The notes under the pieces were generated by a model. It saw only the letters and a program-made list of their open reading frames with translations. It made no database searches and was not told the DNA's origin. DNA of 64,000 nucleotides from CAVXZE01 sp964615365. GTDB taxonomy: Bacteria > Myxococcota_A > UBA9160 > UBA6930. Made by a program: the position numbers and the translations under genes. The stretch lies in the NCBI GenBank assembly GCA_964615365.1, contig CAZTOU010000013.1, forward strand, positions 1-64,000, read 5' to 3'. Positions 1 through 7,543 of the stretch are shown here, piece by piece (position 1 is the first letter of the stretch; every line of letters starts with the position of its first letter).

Positions 1-1020
1 GACGCCGGCGACCCGGTCGACGAGCTTCTGCACCGGAGCCTTGGAGGCCTGCGCGTCCTCGACCAGCCTCGCGATGCGGGCGAGGGCGGTCTCCCGACCG
101 ACGCGGGTCGCCTCGACCACCACCCGTCCTTCCTGGTTGACCGTCGCGCCGAAGACCCCGTCACCCGGCCCCTTGTCCACCGGCAGTGACTCGCCGGTGA
201 GCATGCTCTCGTCGAAGGAGGAACGCCCTTCCACGATGGTTCCGTCGGTGGGGATCTTCTCGCCCGGCCGGACCACCATCCGATCCCCGGGTAGCAGCTG
301 GTCCACGGGCACGGCGATCTCGTTGCCCTCCCGGAGCACCCGCGCCTCCTTCTCGCCGAGCTCGAGCAGTCGCGTGACCGCCTGCGAGGCGCGACCCCTC
401 GCGCGCGCCTCCAGAAAGCGCCCCGTGAGGATCAGGGTGATGATCACCGCCGCGGTGTCGAAGAAGACCGCCTCGCCCGCCGCCAGGGCCCAGAGCGAGT
501 AGAAGTAGGCGGCCAGGGTGCCGAGGGAAACCAGGGTGTCCATGTTGGCGCCGAAGGTGCGGGCGCGCTGGACCGCGCTGCGATGGAATTCCCAGCCGAA
601 CACCCACTCCACCACCGTCGTCAGCGCGGCCTGGGCGACGAGCCCCGGCACTCCCCCGGCTCCGCTCATCCCCAGCACCAGCACCGGAGCGCTCGCGAGC
701 GCCGCCAGCAGCGCGCGCCGCCGCGTCGCTGCGACCTCCTGCTGCTGCCGGGCGGCCGGACTCTCGGGAAGTGCCCGGGGCTCGCGGCGCGCGATCCCGA
801 AGCCGAGCTTGCGCACCGCCTCCTCGATCGCCAGGGTCTCGGCGCCGGCATCGGGCTCCAGGGCCACCCGCGCGCGAGCGAGGGCGAGATTCACCGAGGC
901 CTGGCGCACCCCCGGCTGCTTCCTGAGCGCCTCCTCGACCCTGGAGGAGCAGCTCGCGCAGCGCATGCCCTCGATGTCGAAGTCGAGGACCGCAGCGGTC
1001 TGGGGATTGGCAGAGGTCAA
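1..1020 (-). CDS. Copper-type P1B-ATPase, N-terminal part (runs off window)
   Basis: Heavy-metal-pumping P-type ATPase; about 340 N-terminal residues are in the window. An HMA domain with GMRCASC (metal-binding CxxC) lies at the very N-terminus. Transmembrane segments follow, including the family motif ANMDTLVSLGT, and then the actuator domain with FDESMLTGESLPV (the TGES loop). The reading frame leaves the window at APVQKLVDRVAGV, just before the segment that would carry CPC and DKTG, so metal specificity cannot be read; copper/silver is the usual substrate for this architecture. The start is taken as a TTG at 1020. The frame stays open further upstream, so an earlier start is possible. Transcribed divergently from the purine permease. 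Confidence 0.88.
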   Translation of the reverse strand, partial: MTSANPQTAAVLDFDIEGMRCASCSSRVEEALRKQPGVRQASVNLALARARVALEPDAGAETLAIEEAVRKLGFGIARREPRALPESPAARQQQEVAATRRRALLAALASAPVLVLGMSGAGGVPGLVAQAALTTVVEWVFGWEFHRSAVQRARTFGANMDTLVSLGTLAAYFYSLWALAAGEAVFFDTAAVIITLILTGRFLEARARGRASQAVTRLLELGEKEARVLREGNEIAVPVDQLLPGDRMVVRPGEKIPTDGTIVEGRSSFDESMLTGESLPVDKGPGDGVFGATVNQEGRVVVEATRVGRETALARIARLVEDAQASKAPVQKLVDRVAGV

Positions 1021-1181
1021 GGCGAGCCCTGCCCGCGGATCGGCTCTCGGATCGGATTCACGGTGCCTCCAGCTCGTTTCCGACTCCCCCAAGGGTAGTG
1101 CCGGTCCCGGGGTGGGGCATCTCTGCGGACTGGACTCGTTCGAATCCGCGCAATTGGTAGGATTCTCCCCTCCGGGAGGCC

Positions 1182-2558
1182 ATGCTCGACAACCTGTTCC
1201 AGCTGGAGGAGCGCGGGACGGATCCCCGACGGGAGATCCTCGCGGGAACCACCACCTTCCTGACCATGGCCTACATCATCGTGGTCCAGCCCGCGGTTCT
1301 CTCCGGCGAGATGTTCGGCACCCCGACGGGGCTCGATTTCGGCGCGGTGGCCACGGCGACCTGCCTGGCCGCCGCCCTGGCCACGGCGCTCATGGCCCTC
1401 TACGCCCGAACCCCGATCGCCCAGGCCCCGGGCATGGGCGAGAACTTCTTCTTCGTCCTCACCGTGATTCCGGCGGCGGCAGCAGCGGGGCACGAGAACC
1501 CATGGCAGGTGGCGCTGGGGGTGGTCTTCCTGGCCGGTCTGCTCTTTCTCCTCATCACGCTGCTGGGAATGCGCAGGATCCTCTCCGAGGCCATCTCGCC
1601 CAGCCTGCGCGCGGGCATCGCGGGGGGAATCGGTCTCTTCATCGCCTTCATCGGACTGCGCAACGCCGGGCTGATTCTCGAAGCTCCCGGTACCGGGCTG
1701 CGCCTGAATCCGGACTGGCTCTCTCCCGGACTCCTCGTCTTCTTCTCCGGTCTCTTCGCGGCCGCCGCGCTGCACGCTCGCAAGGTCCGCGGCTCGATCC
1801 TCTGGGGGATCGCCGCCGCGACGGTCGTCGCCGTGGTCCTGAAGACACTCCTCCCGGGAGCGGCGGGCTCGGCGATGGAGGACTTCGCCATCTCCGGTGA
1901 GGTGCTGGCAATGCCGCCCTCCATCTCACCCACCCTGTTCAAGATGGACATCGCGGCGGCGCTCTCGCTCGCCATGCTGCCCTATGTGCTGATCCTGCTG
2001 CTGATGGACTTCTTCGACACCCTCGGCACCCTGGTCGGGGTGACCGAGGCAGCGGGTCTGATCGAGAAGGGCGCCTTCCCCCATCCCGAGCGCGCCTTCA
2101 TGTCGGACGCGGTGGGAACCGTGGCCGGCGCAGCGATGGGGACCAGCACGGTGACGAGCTTCATCGAGAGCGCCGCGGGCGTGGAGCAGGGCGCCCGCAC
2201 CGGTCTCGCCAGCCTGACCACGGCGGCGCTCTTCCTGGTCGCGCTCTTCTTCGCCCCGTTGGTCGCCATGCTGGGGAGCTATCCGCCCCTCACCGCACCC
2301 GCGCTGGTCCTGGTCGGGGCGATGATGCTGCGCAGCGTGCGGCGCATCGACTGGAGCGACATCACCGAAGCCCTCCCCGCCTTTCTGATCCTGATCGGGA
2401 TTCCCCTCTCCTACTCGATCAGCGACGGGCTCGCGCTGGGCTTCATCGCCTACCCGGTGCTCAAGCTCGCCAGTGGTCGCGCCCGAGAGCTGCGCTGGCC
2501 GATGACGGGGACCGCCATCGTGCTGCTGCTGTACTTCCTCCTGCTGCGCGGCAGTTGA
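1182..2558 (+). CDS. NCS2/AzgA-type purine permease
   Basis: 458-residue integral membrane protein of the nucleobase:cation symporter-2, AzgA-like branch (hypoxanthine/guanine/adenine uptake in characterised members). Seen: LAGTTTFLTMAYIIVVQP at the N-terminus, GMGENFFF (family motif GMGxNxFF), and the substrate/coupling region DFFDTLGTLVGVTEAAGL followed by GTSTVTSFIESAAGV, which is diagnostic for AzgA members. About 12-14 hydrophobic segments are expected at this length. The ATG at 1182 sits behind CTCCGGGAGGC, a reasonable ribosome binding site. The last codon is followed at once by the large palindrome at 2567-2634. The precise purine carried is not predictable from sequence. Confidence 0.92.
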   Translation: MLDNLFQLEERGTDPRREILAGTTTFLTMAYIIVVQPAVLSGEMFGTPTGLDFGAVATATCLAAALATALMALYARTPIAQAPGMGENFFFVLTVIPAAAAAGHENPWQVALGVVFLAGLLFLLITLLGMRRILSEAISPSLRAGIAGGIGLFIAFIGLRNAGLILEAPGTGLRLNPDWLSPGLLVFFSGLFAAAALHARKVRGSILWGIAAATVVAVVLKTLLPGAAGSAMEDFAISGEVLAMPPSISPTLFKMDIAAALSLAMLPYVLILLLMDFFDTLGTLVGVTEAAGLIEKGAFPHPERAFMSDAVGTVAGAAMGTSTVTSFIESAAGVEQGARTGLASLTTAALFLVALFFAPLVAMLGSYPPLTAPALVLVGAMMLRSVRRIDWSDITEALPAFLILIGIPLSYSISDGLALGFIAYPVLKLASGRARELRWPMTGTAIVLLLYFLLLRGS

Positions 2559-2566
2559 GCCAGCAG

Positions 2567-2634
2567 CGGGGACGTTCCTTGCGTTCTTGCGTTTTCGGCA
2601 GCCCGTAAACGCAAGAACGCAAGGAACGTCCCCG
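2567..2634. repeat. 28-bp perfect palindrome, REP/terminator-like
   Basis: Two arms of 28 bases, 2567-2594 and 2607-2634, are perfect reverse complements around a 12-base loop. The left arm begins CGGGGACGTTCCTTGCG and contains an internal tandem (TTGCGTTC/TTGCGTTT). It fills the gap between two convergent genes and ends one base before the stop of the downstream minus-strand gene, so it would act as a bidirectional terminator-like hairpin in either transcript, although no T-run is present. Its length, perfection and GGGGACGTTCC terminus resemble the REP/REPIN-type hairpins mobilised by IS200-like RAYT transposases. That assignment is inference; no transposase is in the window. Confidence 0.8.
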
Positions 2635-2635
2635 T

Positions 2636-4267
2636 CTAGATCCGCCCTCGCGCGGCGAAGTCAGCGGCGATCTGGTCGACGTCGTCGGGAGTCAGCCGGC
2701 GGTAGGGGCCGCTCTTCTCGGGTCGCCACCAGACCGGATCCTCGCACTCCCACCGCTGGCTGCGAAGCTTCCTCTTGAGAATCTTGTTGGTCTCGGTGAC
2801 CGGTAGGGCCTCGCAGATCCGGACGAAGCGCGGCGCCCACTTGGTGCCGAGGTCAGGCTGCTCCGCGAGCGAGGAGGCGAAGCTCTCGGCGTCGAACGAC
2901 GCGCCCGGCATCAGCTGCAGCGCCGCCATCACCTGATCTCCGACGATCGGGTCCGGGACGGGGTACACCGCCGCCAGCGCGATGCCGGGGAAGCGGCCGA
3001 GGATGCGCTCCACCGGCGCCGCGGCGAAGTTCTCGCCGTCGACGCGAAGCCAGTCGGAGTCGCGACCGGCGAAGTAGAAGAAGCCTTCCTCGTCCCGGTA
3101 GGCCAGATCGCCGCTCCAGTAGGCTCCGTCCCGCAGGTGCGCCGAGCTCGCCTCTTCGTTCTTCCAGTAGCCCTCGAAGCTCCCCCCTCCCAGCCGGTGG
3201 ACCAGCTCTCCGATCGCCTCGTCGGCGTTCAGCAGCCGGCGTCGCGCATCGAACTTCGCCGGGGGGCATTCGGCTCCCGTCTCGGGGTCGAGAATCAGGA
3301 CGCCCTCCGTCGCTCGACCCAGTGCGCCGGGAGGCATGTCGGGAGTGCGCGACACGTGGATCACCCCCTCCGTGGAGCCGAAGGCGTCGGTGACGACGCA
3401 GCCGAATCGCTTCTGGAAGCGCTCGATGTCCCGGTCCGCGGCCTCGTTTCCGAAGGCGCGGACCAGGGTGTTCTCGTGGTCGTCGGGCCGCTCCGGGGTC
3501 GCGAGGATGTAGGCCAGCGGCTTGCCGACGTAGTTGAAGTAGGTCACTCCGTACCGGCGCACGTCGGGGAGGAAGCCCGAAGCCGAGAATCTTCGCCGGA
3601 GGACGCAGCTCGCTCCCGCCCACAGGCCGGGCGCCCAGCCGGCCATCAGCGCGTTGGAGTGGAACATCGGCATGGCGAGATAGCAGACGTCTCTCTCGGA
3701 GATCTGCTGCATCCGGGCCAGGATCGGTGCGATCGTCGCCAGTCGCCCCTGCGAGCAGAGGCAGGCCTTGGGCGCGCCGCCGGTGCCGGAGGTGAAGATG
3801 AGGAGGAAGAGCGCCCCGTCGGTGATCTCCGCCTCGGGGAGCGGCGCTCCGCGGTGCGGTCGGAGCGCCTCGGCGTATTCGGAGGTGTCGATGTCGAGAA
3901 CGCGATCCTCCAGGGCGCCCAGCTCGAGGCCTTCGAGCAGCGCCTGATGAGGCGAATCGGCCACCAGGAGCTGGCACTGGGTGTGGGTGATGTCTCGCGC
4001 CAGTTCGGCGCCGCGGCGGGTGGGATTGATCCCGACGATCGCGGCACCCGCCAGAGCGCCGGCGCCCAGCCACATCGCGAACTCGGGCACGTTGTCGAGA
4101 AGGACGCCCACGTGAAAGGGGCCCTCGCGCCGGCTCTCCAGCAGAAATGCCGCGCGCTGGGCACAGGCGCTCACGTACTCGGCGTAGCTCCAGGTCTGGT
4201 CTTCGAAGCGCAGCGCGGTCCGGGGGTCACCGACCCGGGCGCGGATCATGTCGGCGATCGTCGGCAT
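2636..4267 (-). CDS. AMP-forming acyl-CoA ligase (FadD-like)
   Basis: 543-residue ANL-superfamily enzyme: activates a carboxylic acid to acyl-AMP, then acyl-CoA. Motifs in order: FTSGTGGAPKACLCS (AMP-binding P-loop), AFGSTEGV (adenine/Mg motif), GDLAYRDEEGFFYFAGRDSD (A8 hinge region, with the usual K/R replaced by DSDW), and TNKILKRKL with the catalytic C-terminal lysine. The GRDSDWLRVDGENF signature is typical of fatty-, steroid- or bile-acid-type ligases, so a long-chain or polycyclic acid substrate is likely but unproven. The ATG at 4267 (MPTIADMIRA) is chosen because upstream sequence in frame overlaps the next gene. It ends at TAG directly beside the palindrome. Probably co-transcribed with the SnoaL-like gene 14 bases upstream. 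Confidence 0.9.
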   Translation of the reverse strand: MPTIADMIRARVGDPRTALRFEDQTWSYAEYVSACAQRAAFLLESRREGPFHVGVLLDNVPEFAMWLGAGALAGAAIVGINPTRRGAELARDITHTQCQLLVADSPHQALLEGLELGALEDRVLDIDTSEYAEALRPHRGAPLPEAEITDGALFLLIFTSGTGGAPKACLCSQGRLATIAPILARMQQISERDVCYLAMPMFHSNALMAGWAPGLWAGASCVLRRRFSASGFLPDVRRYGVTYFNYVGKPLAYILATPERPDDHENTLVRAFGNEAADRDIERFQKRFGCVVTDAFGSTEGVIHVSRTPDMPPGALGRATEGVLILDPETGAECPPAKFDARRRLLNADEAIGELVHRLGGGSFEGYWKNEEASSAHLRDGAYWSGDLAYRDEEGFFYFAGRDSDWLRVDGENFAAAPVERILGRFPGIALAAVYPVPDPIVGDQVMAALQLMPGASFDAESFASSLAEQPDLGTKWAPRFVRICEALPVTETNKILKRKLRSQRWECEDPVWWRPEKSGPYRRLTPDDVDQIAADFAARGRI

Positions 4268-4281
4268 CGCCCGTCCCCCGA

Positions 4282-4749
4282 CTACTCGCCGCCCCAGAAC
4301 CGCTGGGTGAGCGTCAGGCTCGCATTCTCCTTGCGCGACTCGATCTCCTCGAAGATTCGCCGATAGCCGGTGGACTGGATCTTCCACTGCCCTCCGATCT
4401 TGACGTACTCGTCGCGGTAGAAGGCGGATCCGCGCAGCGTGATCTCGAACTGCGTATCGATCACGGTGTCCTGGAGGGCCCAGATCCCCGTCGCGGTGGC
4501 CTCGCTGGTGAGCTCGATCTCGGGCTGACCGATTCGATGGCTGGAGAGAAAGCTGTCCCGGTCCATCGAGTCCACCAGGAACTTCATGATCGCGTCCCTT
4601 CCCGCGAACGCGTACCGGTCTCCGCTGTAGGACACGGTGGCGTCCTCGGCAAAGCACTCCGCGAGCTCGTCCCACCGCTTCTCGTCGATGCAGCGCATGT
4701 ACCGGTACTTGAGCCGCTTGATGGCTTCGATCTCCTGCAGGTCCACCAT
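4282..4749 (-). CDS. SnoaL/NTF2-like protein
   Basis: 155 residues, a single SnoaL_4-type NTF2-fold domain. Seen: IKRLKYRYMRCIDEKRWDEL at the N-terminus, then FAEDATVSYSG, the usual opening of ring hydroxylating dioxygenase-beta/scytalone dehydratase-like folds, and a C-terminal half with DEYVKIGGQWKI. Such proteins are small cone-shaped barrels that act as dehydratases, isomerases or binding subunits; the substrate cannot be inferred. It sits 14 bases upstream of an acyl-CoA ligase and 15 bases downstream of an exported PHP hydrolase on the same strand, a context common in steroid or aromatic catabolic clusters. Ends with TAG. Confidence 0.85.
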   Translation of the reverse strand: MVDLQEIEAIKRLKYRYMRCIDEKRWDELAECFAEDATVSYSGDRYAFAGRDAIMKFLVDSMDRDSFLSSHRIGQPEIELTSEATATGIWALQDTVIDTQFEITLRGSAFYRDEYVKIGGQWKIQSTGYRRIFEEIESRKENASLTLTQRFWGGE

Positions 4750-4764
4750 GGTTGGGTTCCTTCT

Positions 4765-7476
4765 CTACTCGAGAGCCCGAAGCGGCTCGCGGATCGTCGC
4801 CGGGAGGGAGGCGGGGAGACCGGGAGCCGTCCATTCTCCGTCGCCGTCTGCGTCGACGAAGATGGGATTGGTGAAGGCGAAGGAGGGGAAGCCCCGGTTC
4901 ACCGCCGCGAAGGTCTCGTTCACCTCACCCTCCACCTCGACGGTCACGAAGGAATCCCCCGAAAACTCGAGACTCACCTCGCGGGTCTCGCCCGCGCGGA
5001 TCGCGGTCTCCGGTTCCAGCGCGGCGTTCACGTACACCCGGAGGGTCGAGACCGGAACCCAGTCCGCGGCCCGCACCTCCACCCGCAGGACGCCCGAGCG
5101 CCCGCGAAAGGTCTCTCCCAGCCCCGCTTCTCCGAGGCTGACCTCGAGCAGCGGCCCCGTGGTTCCGTAGACCCTTCCCTCGCGGATTGCGCGCACGAAG
5201 CCCGCCTCGTCGAAGCTCTCGGGCGTGTCGCCCGCCAGGCGGACGTAGTTTCGCGGGAGCCCCAGCAACTGTCCCAGCCGATGGGAGTCACTGTTGGCGG
5301 TGGCGGTGCGGAACTCTCCCTGGAGCAGCAGGGAGAACCAGTCGGCCCGGGTGCGGTAGTAGCGAACCATGGAGGGGCCGTTCATCAGCTCGACCGCGTC
5401 GAAGTCCAGATCGCGCAGCCCCGTGTCCGGCGCGGGCTCGAGCATCGCGCGGTTGGGTGCGGCCTCGAGGGAGAGGGACGGATCGAAGGATTCCCCCGCC
5501 ACCGCGAGGTGGGAGAAGTAGTTCAATTCGTCGTCGATGAACGACTCGGCTCTCGGGTGATTCATCTGCACCAGGCGCTCTCCCCCCAGACCGCGGACCG
5601 CCTCGACGATCCGGCGCACCCGGACGCCTTCGCTCCGCGGTGCGCCGTCCCGGTACTCCAGGGGTCGATGCGGGAGGGGGAAGGCGTTCAGGTGCCCCGC
5701 GGTGTAGCGGACCGGAGCCACCCGCGCGGTGCTGGTGATCTCCGCCCCCACCACGCTGGCGACGCGATCCCCGAGGCCGAGGCTGTGAATCAGGGGTCCG
5801 TAGTCGACGAGCTGATCGTGGTCGGTGGACACCACCACCTCGAGTCCCTGGGCCAGCAGGGTGTCGACCCGTGTGCGCAGGGGCAGGGTGGAGTCGTCAC
5901 TGGGGACCGCGTGGACGTGGAGATCGGCAGAGATCCACCCGGGCGTGGTCAGGAGCCGCTCGGGCACCTCGATCTCCAGGGGAAGTACCTCTCCGGAGCC
6001 CACCGAGAGGTCTCTCTGTCGCACCCCGTACTCCGGCCCCCGCGTCGCGTAGACCCGGTAGCGGCCCGCCGGGAGCACGATCTCCTCGGGATCTCCTGGA
6101 ACGCCGGACAGGGAGATCTCGTTCCCGAGGAAGGCGGTCGGGCTCTCGATCTCCCCGACGCGGAAGCCCAGCAGCTCGTCGCCCAGTCGCGGGTTCGGCG
6201 TGGCGTCCGACCCGGTGACCACCAGGCGCATGGCATGGCCCTGGGGCAGAATCACCCGGCTCACGGCTCCCATCGCCAGCGGCTCGAGCTCGAGATCGGC
6301 TTCCCGCACCCCGAACGCGCGCTCCTGCGCGCGGCCTGCGGGGGCGATCGCGCGCAGGCGGTAGTCGCCGCGGGGGACCCGGAATGCGAAGCGACCGTCC
6401 GGTGCCGGCCGCACCTGGGTCGCGGGGGCTCCATCTTCGCGGTCGATGTGCAACCGCGCCGCTGGATCGTCCACCCGTCCCGTGACCCGCGGAGCATTGG
6501 GCCAGAGCTGGTCGGTGATCGACGCCACATCGGCCCGGCGTCCCACCCGGACCTCCCTCTCGTAGACGAGGGTCTCGCCCACCGCCAGGTCCATGAAGAG
6601 GGTCTGAGCCAGACCGAACCATCCCACCCGGTCCGCTCGGCCCAGCCAACGCGGGCGCGACAGGATCCCCAGCAGCGAGAAGTTGACGCCGTTGATGGAG
6701 AAGTGCGCCAGCTCCCCGCGCTCTCCGTCGGCGCGGATCAGCTCGGCGGCGATGAGTCGCAGTCCGTAGGCGATGCCGGGCTCGAGTCCGTTGGCGCCGA
6801 CCCACACCTGGACATCCCCCGGGACGATGGCGCGGATCATCTTCCGCCGATCGTTCGGATCCACCGGAGGGTGAACGAATCCCACCGACGCCCCGGGCCG
6901 CTTCGTGGAGAGGGTGAAGGGGCTGAGCGAGCCGTCTCCGTGGAACGACACGTCGCTCAGCATCCTCACCCGGGGCCCCTCGGCCACCCGGCGCAGCTCG
7001 GAGCGAATCCGGAGCGCTTCGGGATCCGCGAGGTCGAGGCTGTAGCAGGTGGCGAGCACCAGTCCCTCGAAGACGGCTTCCGTGACGATTCGAGCCTCTG
7101 CGTCGCTGGTTCGCGCCGAGATCTCGCGGGTGTTGGGGACCTGGTCTCGGGATCCGTTCAGCAGCGGTTGGAGCACGTTCCACTGGTCGTCGTTCCGGTC
7201 GCAGTAGCCCAGATCGACGAGGAAGCCGCCCCTCGCCGAGAAGATCGCTTCATGAGAAGTGTCGGAGATCACCGCGCACAGGGTGCCGTTTCCCAGGGCC
7301 CAGTCGCCGATTCCGCCGACCGCGACGGGGCCGCCCGGCAGGAGCCGGGTCGCGTTGGCCTCGGTGACCCGCGCAGCATGGAGCCCGGCTTCGGCGGCCA
7401 GGGAGGAAGGTAACGCCAGGGCCAGCCCGAGGACTGCGGTGGCGAGGATACCCATGAATCGGCGATGGAGGCTCAT
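4765..7476 (-). CDS. Exported PHP-domain metallohydrolase (CehA/McbA-like)
   Basis: 903 residues. The N-terminus MSLHRRFMGILATAVLGLAL, cut after about ALPSSLAAEA, is a signal peptide, so export is expected. The N-terminal half is a beta-rich region with carboxypeptidase-regulatory-like segments (GRFAFRVPRGDYRL, PAGRYRVYATRGP). The PHP metal site begins with DLHVH (about residues 517-521), then STDHD (about 548), QMNHPRAE and TANSDSH. This is the CehA/McbA family, trinuclear or binuclear metallohydrolases acting on esters or phosphates; the substrate is unknown. Start at 7476 is preferred over 7524 because the signal peptide follows directly. Likely operon: GH116, this gene, SnoaL-like protein, acyl-CoA ligase. 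Confidence 0.85.
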   Translation of the reverse strand: MSLHRRFMGILATAVLGLALALPSSLAAEAGLHAARVTEANATRLLPGGPVAVGGIGDWALGNGTLCAVISDTSHEAIFSARGGFLVDLGYCDRNDDQWNVLQPLLNGSRDQVPNTREISARTSDAEARIVTEAVFEGLVLATCYSLDLADPEALRIRSELRRVAEGPRVRMLSDVSFHGDGSLSPFTLSTKRPGASVGFVHPPVDPNDRRKMIRAIVPGDVQVWVGANGLEPGIAYGLRLIAAELIRADGERGELAHFSINGVNFSLLGILSRPRWLGRADRVGWFGLAQTLFMDLAVGETLVYEREVRVGRRADVASITDQLWPNAPRVTGRVDDPAARLHIDREDGAPATQVRPAPDGRFAFRVPRGDYRLRAIAPAGRAQERAFGVREADLELEPLAMGAVSRVILPQGHAMRLVVTGSDATPNPRLGDELLGFRVGEIESPTAFLGNEISLSGVPGDPEEIVLPAGRYRVYATRGPEYGVRQRDLSVGSGEVLPLEIEVPERLLTTPGWISADLHVHAVPSDDSTLPLRTRVDTLLAQGLEVVVSTDHDQLVDYGPLIHSLGLGDRVASVVGAEITSTARVAPVRYTAGHLNAFPLPHRPLEYRDGAPRSEGVRVRRIVEAVRGLGGERLVQMNHPRAESFIDDELNYFSHLAVAGESFDPSLSLEAAPNRAMLEPAPDTGLRDLDFDAVELMNGPSMVRYYRTRADWFSLLLQGEFRTATANSDSHRLGQLLGLPRNYVRLAGDTPESFDEAGFVRAIREGRVYGTTGPLLEVSLGEAGLGETFRGRSGVLRVEVRAADWVPVSTLRVYVNAALEPETAIRAGETREVSLEFSGDSFVTVEVEGEVNETFAAVNRGFPSFAFTNPIFVDADGDGEWTAPGLPASLPATIREPLRALE

Positions 7477-7543
7477 GGCCCTGGACTCTACCGCAGCGAG
7501 GACGATGACCGGCTGCGCCTGCATCGCCGGGAGCAGAATTCGC

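Noticed and set aside
4147..7413. Plus-strand frame of about 1090 codons opposite the PHP hydrolase
   Set aside because: Shadow frame; no ribosome site and no domain signature, while the minus strand has a signal peptide and PHP motifs.
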